Source of the DNA: a virus
Strand: one strand, 5' to 3'
Virus record (IMG/VR): IMGVR_UViG_3300044707_000458
Coordinates: 1 to 53,637 of that record
Length of the DNA stretch: 53,637 bases
Shown here: one piece after another, positions 33,916-41,352 of the stretch
How positions within the stretch are numbered: position 1 is the stretch's first letter
How the letters are laid out: every line of letters starts with the position of its first letter
Made by a program: the position numbers and the translations under genes
Notes under the pieces: generated by a model
Database searches by the model: none
Seen by the model: the letters and a program-made list of their open reading frames with translations, nothing else
Told to the model about the DNA's origin: nothing

Positions 33916-34998
33916 TTATGACCTCATCAGTCGTTGTGAATTTTTCATTTCAATGATGTCGGCAAGCACCGACTCGATTTTCGCCTTTGCTTCCTTTTCC
34001 TTGAGACCCGCCTTGGACGCCAAGCTCCTTGTCGCATCGGTCAACGAAACAGAGGAAGCACCCATCGCTACTTCCTCGCCGAACGCCTCTTTGATGAGGT
34101 GATAGGCAGAGGCAGAGCTGGTGATCGATCTCCGCTTGCTGTTGATTAACTTCCAACCAGGAATCTCGCCTCCAGCGTCAAGGATCTCCCTCGCCCGCTT
34201 GCGAACATTCTCAATCACGCTCTCGGCAAGGGTACAAACCTCCAGAAGCCTTGGGAGCTGGCTGGGGTCGATAATGGCAGAGGTCGACGTGGTCAGAGTC
34301 TTTGTGGCTTCCTGTGCTTCTGGGCAGATCCCTGTGGCTTTGCAGTACTGACACCAAGGGCCAACTTGGCGGGCGGCAGACTTATCGGCGATCCTGTCCA
34401 AGGCCAACAAGGTGCGTTCCCGCTCCAGTCGGATCTCTGACCGAGTCATCTTCTGCAACACGATGGGATTGTTGGGCTGGAGAATGGTCACATAGACCTC
34501 CTCAAGTCCGTATTCGTCGGCCGCCAAGAAGGCCAACACCCGAAGCTGGTGGCTCTTCTCGGTGGGAACGATCCCCATCCCTGTCTTGTAGTCTACGATC
34601 AGACCACGCTTAACGATGGTATCCGTCCAGAGAACAAGGTCGGGTTTCCCTGTCATCAGCGGAGTTTCCCCACGCTTCAAAACAAGTCGCTGTTCCCTGC
34701 TGGCCGTCAGCTTGCCCTTAAAGGTTTCGTCAACGGCTTTGACCTCAAGACGGAAGGCCTCCACGGCTTGCTTCTCCATCTCTTGCAAAAGCTCGGCACA
34801 TTCCACCTCGTCAGCGTTGGGTAGGTCATTGACCTTTCCGTCAGCCAAGGCGAAGTGAATCCGATCCCCTCTTTTTGCCTCTGGGCCAGTTTCCGTGTCT
34901 GGGATCAGCTCCTCCAGTTGCACCGAGCCGACGCAGTTTGTCCACCGCTCGGCCTTCGATGCACTAGGAAGCCCCATCCGTCCGTCATCAAATGTCAT
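33916..34998 (-). CDS. DUF2800-type RecB/Cas4-like nuclease
   Basis: The 360-residue protein has the PD-(D/E)XK pattern of phage RecB-like exonucleases: an N-terminal SKAERWTNCVGS, GDRIHFAL, TGKPDLVLW, and IVDYKTGMG (Asp and Lys of the active site). A Cys cluster WCQYCKATGICPEA, with the N-terminal Cys, matches the four-Cys iron-sulphur arrangement of Cas4/AddB nucleases. It probably resects DNA ends for the annealing protein encoded at 35334-36197. It is coupled to the 60-residue gene by ATGA. Confidence 0.75.
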   Translation of the reverse strand: MTFDDGRMGLPSASKAERWTNCVGSVQLEELIPDTETGPEAKRGDRIHFALADGKVNDLPNADEVECAELLQEMEKQAVEAFRLEVKAVDETFKGKLTASREQRLVLKRGETPLMTGKPDLVLWTDTIVKRGLIVDYKTGMGIVPTEKSHQLRVLAFLAADEYGLEEVYVTILQPNNPIVLQKMTRSEIRLERERTLLALDRIADKSAARQVGPWCQYCKATGICPEAQEATKTLTTSTSAIIDPSQLPRLLEVCTLAESVIENVRKRAREILDAGGEIPGWKLINSKRRSITSSASAYHLIKEAFGEEVAMGASSVSLTDATRSLASKAGLKEKEAKAKIESVLADIIEMKNSQRLMRS

Positions 34999-35177
34999 AT
35001 TGCTCCCTCCGAGGCTCTAGCCTGTATTTCAGATTGCAGATGTTTGTAGTAGAGGCTTCCAGTCTCCCGACCCTTCGGGAATTCAGTCCAAGTCTTCTTG
35101 TCCTGTTCAGCCGTCCACTTTCCGCTTCGCATTGCCTCAAGCCTGTCGATGGCCTCCTTGATGGAGGCGGTCTTCAT
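34995..35177 (-). CDS. Small hypothetical protein
   Basis: The start is ATG 35177 (MKTASIKEAI). The 60-residue helical, charged protein overlaps the nuclease start by ATGA, so it may aid that protein. No family was recognised. Confidence 0.5.
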   Translation of the reverse strand: MKTASIKEAIDRLEAMRSGKWTAEQDKKTWTEFPKGRETGSLYYKHLQSEIQARASEGAI

Positions 35178-35188
35178 TTTGTTAATTT

Positions 35189-35359
35189 TCAATTCAACTC
35201 CTTCCGCACCCAGTCGATGAGGGCACAAAAGCAAGCCACCAAGAAAACCAGACCCGTCACCCCCATCCCTACGCCAAGTAGGACAAAGACGACGATGCGG
35301 ATCCATTCGATGAGTTCTTTCCAGAGCGAAAAATCAGAAGGGGAGATCATCAGATTCAT
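35189..35359 (-). CDS. Small membrane protein
   Basis: The start is ATG 35359 (or 35350). The product of about 56 residues has a single long hydrophobic helix (IVVFVLLGVGMGVTGLVFLV) and a charged C-terminus. It overlaps the 3' end of the annealase gene. Its role is unknown; small membrane proteins in early operons often act on the host envelope. Confidence 0.5.
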   Translation of the reverse strand: MNLMISPSDFSLWKELIEWIRIVVFVLLGVGMGVTGLVFLVACFCALIDWVRKELN

Positions 35360-36197
35360 CGCCTCCTCCTTGGGGTTTCTCGGGGTTTTCCAGCAACACT
35401 TCGGCAATGATCTCGTTCCGCTCGACATCCTTTTTGAAAGGCTTGCCGTCATTCGCCAGTTTCAAGTCTTGGGAGGCCAGCCATTCGAGGTAGCGAAGAC
35501 CATCCTCATCCTTGGCAACTTGGCGAATGGTCAGACCCTTGTACTTCCCAAAGGTCAGAGCCATATCACGAGTCGGGGCGTTGGGATCACGCTTCGGCAA
35601 AGCCTTCGCTTCACGCACGATTGCCTCTGCAAAGTCCTTCTTCAACGCCTTCTCCTCAACGATCTCGAGCTTGGGGGCTGAAGCGGGAGTCGATACGATC
35701 TTAACAGGGGCTTGGGTTGCGTAGGAGGAAGAAGAAGGAAAGCCACCTTCTGGAACTTCCTCGGCTGGGGTGACAGAGAGGTTCTTTACTCCCATCAAAG
35801 GCACGCAAGAGGCCAGAGCCATCTTACAAACCTTGGACGCCGCACGAGTCTGAGCCATAGAGCGTACTGCGTACTCTGGGGCTGATTTCCAGCGGGGTTC
35901 TGTGCGATCACAATATCCTTCGGCCTCTGCCACCACTACTCCGTCATCCACACGTTTTAGATATGCCTTGGCAACAAACCCGTCGCCTTCCTTGCGAACT
36001 TCACCACCGCTGACTACGAATCCAAATGCGTTCGCCATCATCGCCCAACCTGGGGACTGGATATATTTCTTTCCTTGAATCTCGATGGTCTGTCCAAGCA
36101 CTCCTTCACGCACAGCGTTGGCAACAGCGATATTCCGACGATGCAACAATGTCGGATCTGCTAACTGATTTTCTGGAACGACTAACTGAGTTGTCAT
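35334..36197 (-). CDS. Strand-annealing-like recombination protein (Erf/RecT-type pattern)
   Basis: The 287-residue protein has an N-terminal core seen in phage annealing proteins: GKKYIQSPGWAMMANAFGF, an EAEGYCDRTEPRW segment and YAVRSMAQTRAASK. A Pro/Ser-rich linker is followed by a second module with FGKYKGLTIRQVAK and YLEWLASQ, like the small domain of exodeoxyribonuclease X-type proteins. The last residues are DDLPF, the acidic tip used by SSB-like proteins to contact partners. It forms a recombination module with the 33916 nuclease and RusA. TAGGAG precedes the start. Confidence 0.65.
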   Translation of the reverse strand: MTTQLVVPENQLADPTLLHRRNIAVANAVREGVLGQTIEIQGKKYIQSPGWAMMANAFGFVVSGGEVRKEGDGFVAKAYLKRVDDGVVVAEAEGYCDRTEPRWKSAPEYAVRSMAQTRAASKVCKMALASCVPLMGVKNLSVTPAEEVPEGGFPSSSSYATQAPVKIVSTPASAPKLEIVEEKALKKDFAEAIVREAKALPKRDPNAPTRDMALTFGKYKGLTIRQVAKDEDGLRYLEWLASQDLKLANDGKPFKKDVERNEIIAEVLLENPEKPQGGGDESDDLPF

Positions 36198-36207
36198 TTA
36201 TATTCTC

Positions 36208-36543
36208 CTATACTTTTTCTATTTTGGGTTGGAGAAGGCGTTCGGCCTCCTCCGCAGGGATAAGTCCGTTACGGCAAATAATTGAGCCAGCTTCGATCAA
36301 CTCGAAGATTTGGCAGAGAGAGAAGCCCAGTCGTTTAGCGAGGACTGAGGAGGAGATTCGAGAATCTGCTGTTAAGGACTTAGAAGTCCCAAGCGATACA
36401 TTTGACCAAAAATTTTTTTCAACTGCGGATTTTTTTTCGGTTGGGAGAGCGATTTCGCTCTCAGATAATACTATGTCGATGCCAAGCGGGACTCTCTTCG
36501 GAGAGTAAATATTGTATCGAATTTGAGAGCTATCGCTTGGCAC
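36208..36543 (-). CDS. Putative DNA-binding regulator
   Basis: The best start is GTG 36543, overlapping the upstream stop by 14 bases; the frame stays open to 36615. The 111-residue product is Ser-rich and contains an excisionase/MerR-like helix-turn-helix (VLAKRLGFSLCQIFELIEAG). It may regulate the operon or help recombination. Confidence 0.45.
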   Translation of the reverse strand: MPSDSSQIRYNIYSPKRVPLGIDIVLSESEIALPTEKKSAVEKNFWSNVSLGTSKSLTADSRISSSVLAKRLGFSLCQIFELIEAGSIICRNGLIPAEEAERLLQPKIEKV

Positions 36544-37153
36544 TCCATCGTTTGAGTGCGTTTGCTTTTGCGGCGAGACGCTTTTTTTCACTCTTAGCTC
36601 TCCCACCTTTTGCACCGAGAATTTTCATCAGACTGGAAACTTTTTCTGAGGTGCATCCACCAGAGATTGCTAAATGGAGCTCAGATGACAACAAAAATCT
36701 TTCGACTCTTTTTTTTGCCCTCTGGGAAGCGACGACAGCGGGCGACATTAGGGCTTCACGCCTCGCTTTGACTGCGGGATCGATCTCTGGACAGGCTCTG
36801 GAGCAGTCCACACAGCCCTTCCTAGAGCCTCGCCAGCAAGAGAGGACAGGCTGGAACTCCGACTCTATCTGCGCCTCGTGGTGGATGGGATATGTGTTAG
36901 TCCCCCTCTCCGACTTGGCGTACCAACGGCCATCTACCTCCGTCAGAATGCAATCAGCCCCAGCCTTGAACCCGACTGGCAACGCTCCCCACGGAGAATC
37001 CGACACGCTCCGAGAGGGGCAATACCTTAATTTCTTCATACAATCGTGTACGAATGCGTGCGTTATCGCCATAAATCCATGACTTATAGGGCTTAAACAC
37101 CCCCCCCGTGTCCCCTCTGGGGTATAGCTTGGATCTGCAAAGATAATCTTCAC
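36530..37153 (-). CDS. First gene of leftward operon, Cys-containing protein
   Basis: The 207-residue reading starts at GTG 37153, about 30 nt after the predicted transcription start; an internal ATG at 37072 (MAITHAF) is an alternative. A Cys cluster (CWRGSRKGCVDCSRACPE) could bind metal. The C-terminus is Lys/Arg/Ala-rich (GGRAKSEKKRLAAKANAL), suitable for DNA contact. A run of eight C at 37100-37107 lies near the 5' end, where another frame is also open, so the start or a frameshift is uncertain. An early regulator is a reasonable guess. Confidence 0.45.
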   Translation of the reverse strand: MKIIFADPSYTPEGTRGGCLSPISHGFMAITHAFVHDCMKKLRYCPSRSVSDSPWGALPVGFKAGADCILTEVDGRWYAKSERGTNTYPIHHEAQIESEFQPVLSCWRGSRKGCVDCSRACPEIDPAVKARREALMSPAVVASQRAKKRVERFLLSSELHLAISGGCTSEKVSSLMKILGAKGGRAKSEKKRLAAKANALKRWSAKR

Positions 37154-37190
37154 AACTTATGGATAAAACCAAAGGACAGCTAATTCAGCA

Positions 37191-37219
37191 AATATAAAAA
37201 GGGGTGTAAAACACCGCAA
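37191..37219 (-). promoter_or_regulatory. Predicted leftward early promoter
   Basis: Read on the minus strand, TTGCGG (37219-37214) is followed by a 17-nt spacer and TATATT (37196-37191), close to a sigma-70 promoter. It would start the leftward operon near 37184. One operator palindrome fills the spacer. Confidence 0.55.
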
Positions 37220-37232
37220 GGTGTTGAACACC
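37203..37232. promoter_or_regulatory. Twin operator palindromes
   Basis: GGTGTAAAACACC (37203-37215) and GGTGTTGAACACC (37220-37232) are dyads with the same GGTGT/ACACC arms, 17 bp apart, plus a half-site GTGTT at 37241. The first sits between the -35 and -10 boxes of the leftward promoter, so a bound repressor would block it. The ribbon-helix-helix protein starting at 37278 is a candidate ligand. Confidence 0.65.
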
Positions 37233-37277
37233 ATGCTTTAGTGTTGGCATGATTACTGCATGTACCTACGCCTAGGT

Positions 37278-37496
37278 ATGCCTAATAAACGTCATCCAGC
37301 CAGAAAGTTCATGGGATTCTGGGCTACAACTCTCCTCAAGGAGAAGCTACGGGAACACGCAATTAAAGAACGGACTACCCTATCTGTCTTGATGCACGAC
37401 ATATTGGATGATTACTTATTGAAGCTCCGAAACAGAAAAGGACGCTTACGCAATGAGAGCAATTTTAATAGATCCGAAAGCAACCCCAGCAATTAG
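37278..37496 (+). CDS. Ribbon-helix-helix regulator candidate
   Basis: The start is ATG 37278 (an in-frame ATG at 37260 is possible). The 72-residue protein has a strand then two helices typical of Arc/CopG-like repressors (GFWATTLLKEKLREHAIKE; LSVLMHDILDDYLLKL). It is divergent from the leftward operon and lies next to the twin palindromes. The gene overlaps the DUF3846 gene. Confidence 0.6.
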   Translation: MPNKRHPARKFMGFWATTLLKEKLREHAIKERTTLSVLMHDILDDYLLKLRNRKGRLRNESNFNRSESNPSN

Positions 37497-37752
37497 CGAA
37501 ATTAAGATCAAGGGTGATCTGGCTGGGATCCAGAATTTGGTCGGCGGCTACATCGAGGCTATTGGAATTGGTAGCGATGTTTTGTTTGTGGACGAAGACT
37601 GGAGCGTCAAAGAGCCATCGAAACGGCACAAGGGCGAGTTCCTTATCGGTAAAACTAAGGTTGGTGGTCGTGGCCTTATCCTTGGCCCAAAAGGCGAGAA
37701 GAGTACGAAGCTCAAACTGCTGGAAGCCTCCAGCATGATTACGATTCTTTAA
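37453..37752 (+). CDS. DUF3846-like protein
   Basis: The 99-residue protein starts MRAILIDPKATPAISEIKI, the N-terminal pattern of DUF3846 proteins common in phages and mobile elements, then continues with DLAGIQNLVGGYIEAIGI and a Gly-rich region. The function of the family is unknown. It overlaps the preceding gene by 44 bases and meets a leftward gene tail to tail. Confidence 0.65.
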   Translation: MRAILIDPKATPAISEIKIKGDLAGIQNLVGGYIEAIGIGSDVLFVDEDWSVKEPSKRHKGEFLIGKTKVGGRGLILGPKGEKSTKLKLLEASSMITIL

Positions 37753-38204
37753 TTAAGACTGACTCGACTTGCTTGGAGTCTGACGGCCTCTGCTTTTAAG
37801 TGAGCCATAGCCAAACGAGTCCCCTGTTTGCATTTTGTGATACTCGTAAGGGTCTTGTCTAAAGCGTCTGTCATATCCCCTGCACTCTCCTCGATCTGCC
37901 ATTCCAGTCCGTGTCCTGGTGCCTGTTTCATTTTTCCCCATTGGAACGGAGGTTGCACCTCTACTCCCCACTTCTCGTAAAGTATTCCCATTGGATCTAG
38001 GTGACACCACAGGAATGCTCTGGTTGACCAAGTATCCGTATTCTTCTTAATCGAGATCATCGCCGTCCAAGTCTGGCTTTCCACATTCGGCCCGACTAAA
38101 GCCACAAGGCTCTCATCCTCGGTAAGTATTCCAGAAATGGTGAAAGGATGTTCCTTTTTTAACTGCTCAAGTGAGGGAATTCCCTCTATCTGATATAGTT
38201 TCAC
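37749..38204 (-). CDS. Hypothetical protein
   Basis: The 151-residue protein is beta-rich with many Trp residues (TWTAMISIKKNTDTW) and ends in helices. An AAAAGGTGTG stretch precedes the ATG. With the gene at 38255 it forms a short leftward pair among rightward genes. No family was recognised. Confidence 0.55.
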   Translation of the reverse strand: MKLYQIEGIPSLEQLKKEHPFTISGILTEDESLVALVGPNVESQTWTAMISIKKNTDTWSTRAFLWCHLDPMGILYEKWGVEVQPPFQWGKMKQAPGHGLEWQIEESAGDMTDALDKTLTSITKCKQGTRLAMAHLKAEAVRLQASRVSLN

Positions 38205-38218
38205 ACCTTTTCTTGTAC

Positions 38219-38235
38219 CCTCGCGAAAAGCGAGG
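38219..38235. other. Small hairpin between two leftward genes
   Basis: CCTCGC and GCGAGG form a perfect 6-bp stem with a GAAAA loop (TTTTC when transcribed leftward). There is no T-run after it, so it is more likely an mRNA stability or attenuation element than a full terminator. Confidence 0.4.
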
Positions 38236-38254
38236 TCAAGCGTAAGGTGAAAAA

Positions 38255-38608
38255 TTAAGCAGATTCGTTGGCAACATCTAGGCCAGTAGCCTGCAGAACG
38301 AACTGGAAAGTGTAATTGGCGGTAATTAAGCCAGTGGTCGAATTGACGCTCGCTGATTTACTGACATCCAGCCTGTTCGGCTGATCTGCTGTGGGCTTGG
38401 CCAAGTAGGCTTGGTAAAGCTTTTCCACTATTCCGTAGTAAATCATACGGATATCGCCAGTAGTTGCGTTTGCCTCGGCAGTAGTGATCTCTGGGAGAGT
38501 TTCGTTTGTATTCCCGCTGATCCCAAAATTGATTGCCGCTGTAGTTCCGCTACCCGAGAGGGTGTAACCCGCTCCCAGCCAGCCCGATGGTGCTTTTGTA
38601 AATGCCAT
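38255..38608 (-). CDS. Hypothetical beta-rich protein, possibly virion-associated
   Basis: The start is ATG 38608 (MAFTKAPSGW). The 117-residue product is rich in Gly, Ser, Thr, Ala and Asn (LGAGYTLSGSGTTAAINFG) with short strands and no Cys, like small tail or decoration proteins. Its position among early-type genes on the opposite strand argues for caution. Confidence 0.5.
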   Translation of the reverse strand: MAFTKAPSGWLGAGYTLSGSGTTAAINFGISGNTNETLPEITTAEANATTGDIRMIYYGIVEKLYQAYLAKPTADQPNRLDVSKSASVNSTTGLITANYTFQFVLQATGLDVANESA

Positions 38609-38676
38609 GAGTTGAAAATTGGCTACTCCCTCAAATAAGACAAAAGGTTTCTGCGTATAGGCGACGCATAGCTTTT

Positions 38677-38702
38677 GGAACAGATGCGTACTCCAACCTA
38701 TG
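38677..38702 (+). promoter_or_regulatory. Start-codon module, degenerate copy
   Basis: GGAACA begins 23 nt before the ATG at 38700 and GTACTCCA then CCTATG follow. This is a weak match to the block described at 38955, but at the same spacing. Confidence 0.4.
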
Positions 38703-38981
38703 ACCCAAGTTGGAATACTGAAATACATCGCTGACAAGTGGCACGTCTCCATTGACGGCTACTGCATCCCCTTCCCCGACTTAAAGCTGGCACAGGCCTA
38801 CTTGGAATACATCCGACTCTGGGAGGGGGCTGGCGAACGCATCTCCTACGACCACGCCAACAAGACTCTTTTTTGGGTGAAGAAGGATGCTCCAAAAGTT
38901 CCCAAACGCCACAGGGGCATACACCGAGACAAGCAATCCAGCCAATTCAAATCGGCAACACGAAAGGACTCTGACTTATGA
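38700..38981 (+). CDS. Hypothetical small protein
   Basis: The 93-residue protein has a compact N-terminal part with aromatic residues (DKWHVSIDGYCIPFPD) and a Lys/Arg-rich C-terminus. Its last codons double as the start-codon module of the next gene. No family was recognised. Confidence 0.55.
   Translation: MTQVGILKYIADKWHVSIDGYCIPFPDLKLAQAYLEYIRLWEGAGERISYDHANKTLFWVKKDAPKVPKRHRGIHRDKQSSQFKSATRKDSDL
38955..38980 (+). promoter_or_regulatory. Start-codon module, copy 1
   Basis: GCAACA, then AAGGACT, then TTATG, with GCAAC 23 nt and GGACT 12 nt before the ATG at 38978. It overlaps the coding end of the upstream gene. AAGGA can act as a partial Shine-Dalgarno. Confidence 0.7.
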
Positions 38982-39313
38982 AAACACAACTAACCATAAT
39001 CGGAACTAACCACGGAAAAGGAACGAGCCGTATCTGGCTGGAAGGCAAACGCCTCGTAGAGGCGGGGTTCGAGGTCGGCACTCGGTATGACCGATACGCC
39101 AGCCTCACCCAAAATGTCATCGAGCTTACCGCCAACCCCAAGGGCAAATACAAGGTCTCTGGCAAAGGCGACAAGCCGATCATCGACATCAGCGGTGGTG
39201 TAGTAACTAGCACTTTTGCGGAACAGATCTCCAAGTGTTCCCCGCAAACCCCTGTTGTTGAGGTCAAGTACTCCAAAAGCGAAATCCGTATCACTGGGGC
39301 GGGCTGTCGGTGA
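38978..39313 (+). CDS. Hypothetical protein, possible methyltransferase partner
   Basis: The 111-residue protein is beta-rich (LTIIGTNHGKGTSRIWLEGKRL begins it in two pieces: LTIIGTNHGK and SRIWLEGKRLVEAGF). It ends in a GTGA overlap with the cytosine-methyltransferase-like gene, and the segment LVEAGFEVGTRY resembles a SymE/AbrB-like strand pattern. A partner or DNA-binding role is inferred from coupling only. Confidence 0.5.
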   Translation: MKTQLTIIGTNHGKGTSRIWLEGKRLVEAGFEVGTRYDRYASLTQNVIELTANPKGKYKVSGKGDKPIIDISGGVVTSTFAEQISKCSPQTPVVEVKYSKSEIRITGAGCR

Positions 39314-39909
39314 CTATATTGTCACTATTCGATTACTCTGGTGCGTGGTCACGGCCTTATCACGAGGCTGGCTACAAAACGATCCAAGTAGACATCAAGC
39401 ACGGCGACGATGTTTTAGACATCACCGAGGCTCGGCTCGCCAAGTGGGGAAAGATCCACGGCATCTTGGCCGCCCCGCCCTGCACTCACTTCTGCGTCTC
39501 TGGGGCTAGGCACTTCTCCGCCAAAGATAAAGACGGACGCACCTCCGAAGGCTTGAAGCTACTCCACAAAACTATGTGGATTATCCAGAAGACAGATCCC
39601 AAGTGGTGGGTCATCGAGAATCCTGTGGGTCGTATCAACAGCCTGTTCCCCGAAATGGAATACTTCGGCCCGACCTACTTCCAGCCTTGGCAGTACGGCG
39701 ATCCCTACACCAAGAAAACTGGTCTGTGGGGCAAGTTCAAGATGCCTCCTGTACGCAATCCCGTACGCCCGATTATGTATACCAACTCCAAGGGTCAGAA
39801 GGGTTCGTGGATGTGGGCGAAGCTGGGTGGCAACAGCGAGAAGACCAAGGAACTGCGATCACTCACCCCTGCTGGCTTTGCTCAAGCGTTCTTCGAGGCC
39901 AATCCGTGA
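39310..39909 (+). CDS. Compact cytosine-C5 DNA methyltransferase-like protein
   Basis: The GTG start overlaps the previous stop. The 199-residue protein shows MTase motif I-like LFDYSGAWSRPY, an acidic end of strand 2 (QVDIKHGDDV), the catalytic loop APPCTHFC, and VIENPVG in place of the ENV motif. It is much shorter than the roughly 330-400 residues of most C5 methyltransferases and lacks a clear target-recognition domain. It could methylate DNA with a partner, or use the fold for another base change. Confidence 0.65.
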   Translation: MTILSLFDYSGAWSRPYHEAGYKTIQVDIKHGDDVLDITEARLAKWGKIHGILAAPPCTHFCVSGARHFSAKDKDGRTSEGLKLLHKTMWIIQKTDPKWWVIENPVGRINSLFPEMEYFGPTYFQPWQYGDPYTKKTGLWGKFKMPPVRNPVRPIMYTNSKGQKGSWMWAKLGGNSEKTKELRSLTPAGFAQAFFEANP

Positions 39910-40253
39910 GCAAGCATATCACTCAAGGCCGTCACAAGTTCAAGGCGTGGAAGAACAGCCCTTGGCTGATGGTCACCAGACGAATCAAAAATCGGGGCGG
40001 GCTATGGCGTTGCTACTGGTACAACCCGCTTACTGGTCAGTTCACAAAATACCTTATGGAACACTCGTATTACCGAGCCATCGGGAAGAAGGGTAAAGAC
40101 TCTGCCCATTCCCTGTTTACTGGAGAGCCTTTCACCGAAAACCCAAGGACTGGCTATCCAGTAGACGATCCTTTGGCATTTGTTCGCCAAGGACGCAAAT
40201 ACCTTTCTGGGGCTGGACGGCAGATCGAGCTGTTCCCAGAGATGCAATTTTAA
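39906..40253 (+). CDS. Hypothetical protein
   Basis: The GTG start overlaps the methyltransferase stop (GTGA). The 115-residue basic protein has many Trp, Tyr and Lys residues (SPWLMVTRRIKNRGGLW) and ends with RQIELFPEMQF. Coupling suggests it works with the methyltransferase. No family was recognised. Confidence 0.55.
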   Translation: MSKHITQGRHKFKAWKNSPWLMVTRRIKNRGGLWRCYWYNPLTGQFTKYLMEHSYYRAIGKKGKDSAHSLFTGEPFTENPRTGYPVDDPLAFVRQGRKYLSGAGRQIELFPEMQF

Positions 40254-40278
40254 GAACGGCAAAGGACTCTAAGATATG
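40253..40278 (+). promoter_or_regulatory. Start-codon module, copy 2
   Basis: GAACGGCAAAGGACTCT then GATATG ends on the ATG at 40276. It is 22 of 26 positions identical to the copy before 44724. Confidence 0.7.
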
Positions 40279-40578
40279 AAGACAACCAAGTACGACTGGG
40301 TCGATTACAGCAACGGCCTCCACGAGGTTCACGCTTGCGGGTGTTCGCATCCCAAGCGTTCTGTTTTAGCCCAAGTCGAAGCCCGATCCTTCTCCGCCAC
40401 CAACCTAAAGGATCTATGCCGAGAAATCTCAATGGATTTCAATAAAGACCTAGCGGGAGACCACGATATGACCATCGAGGAGTTCCTAGACTCTGGCAAA
40501 GGCTGGGAAGTTTCAACAAAGGCCACGAGGTCTTACCGACAAGGCGTTCGCATAATGCCTTGCGTCAACTTCAAGTAA
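40276..40578 (+). CDS. Hypothetical protein
   Basis: The 100-residue protein has a Cys/His pair (HACGCSHPKR) and a helical centre (ATNLKDLCREISMDF). The start is set by a copy of the start-codon module. The function is unknown. Confidence 0.55.
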   Translation: MKTTKYDWVDYSNGLHEVHACGCSHPKRSVLAQVEARSFSATNLKDLCREISMDFNKDLAGDHDMTIEEFLDSGKGWEVSTKATRSYRQGVRIMPCVNFK

Positions 40579-40601
40579 CCCAACCAAAGAAAGAAAACCA
40601 A

Positions 40602-40853
40602 ATGAAAACCAAAAACCGCACCAAACTAAAACCCACCCCGAAACACACCACCGACCTCGTCTGGGTCGATATCGCCCAAACCTCATCCCCATCGGATGCC
40701 TTGGCCTATGGGTTTATGTCTCCAGACCTCGTCCCAATCGTGAATAGTCTGCTCACCCAGCATTCAGTCGTTATCGGTGGGACTTGCTACGAGCATCAAT
40801 ACAAAGAAGAGCTTCTCAGCAATACCACCAAGTGGGAGGAGGTCTCCAAATGA
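40602..40853 (+). CDS. Hypothetical protein
   Basis: The start is ATG 40602 after an A-rich AAGAAAG stretch. The 83-residue protein has a Lys/Thr/Pro-rich N-terminus (NRTKLKPTPKHTT) and ends in an ATGA overlap. No motif was found. Confidence 0.5.
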   Translation: MKTKNRTKLKPTPKHTTDLVWVDIAQTSSPSDALAYGFMSPDLVPIVNSLLTQHSVVIGGTCYEHQYKEELLSNTTKWEEVSK

Positions 40854-41116
40854 CCAGCATCAAGTTTGAAATCACTTGGGAAGATGTCCAAGACATCGCC
40901 AAGGAGCGGGATGGTCAGAACCTCAACAAGAAGCTGGCTTGCAGACTGCTGGCAGACATTGAAAGCGGAGTTCGTGGCTGGTTCGACCACACCAAGGGAG
41001 ACGCAATTAGCGATTCGCTTGCAATGTTCCTTCCAGAACGGCGGATCAATGATCCCCACGAGCCTCGTGACCATAACGATGCCGAGGGCGTAGTGACAAT
41101 GGGGGATCTGGCGTGA
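40850..41116 (+). CDS. Hypothetical protein
   Basis: The start is ATG 40850, overlapping the previous stop. The 88-residue helical protein carries Trp residues and an acidic C-terminus (NDPHEPRDHNDAEG). It overlaps the next gene by GTGA. The function is unknown. Confidence 0.5.
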   Translation: MTSIKFEITWEDVQDIAKERDGQNLNKKLACRLLADIESGVRGWFDHTKGDAISDSLAMFLPERRINDPHEPRDHNDAEGVVTMGDLA

Positions 41117-41352
41117 AGCAAGAAGTCAGACTCAAACTCGATGTCAGTCTTACGATTGACGCAAAGCATAACAGAGACGAGGTGAGGAACATTCTTCGCC
41201 GAGGAATCCGCTGTATGTTCATCAATAACGACAAGGCCTACAACTCCGCATCTTTCGCCGAGGAGGCCGACATCTACGGATCGTCGGCTGACATCGGAGA
41301 CCAGCTACGGCACGGCGAGGTTAAGTGGGAGGGGTTCAAGGTAATTGTATGA
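41113..41352 (+). CDS. Hypothetical protein
   Basis: The GTG start overlaps the previous stop. The 79-residue protein has alternating strands and helices (VRLKLDVSLTIDAKHN; VRNILRRGIRCMF). It overlaps the next gene by ATGA. No family was assigned. Confidence 0.5.
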   Translation: MKQEVRLKLDVSLTIDAKHNRDEVRNILRRGIRCMFINNDKAYNSASFAEEADIYGSSADIGDQLRHGEVKWEGFKVIV

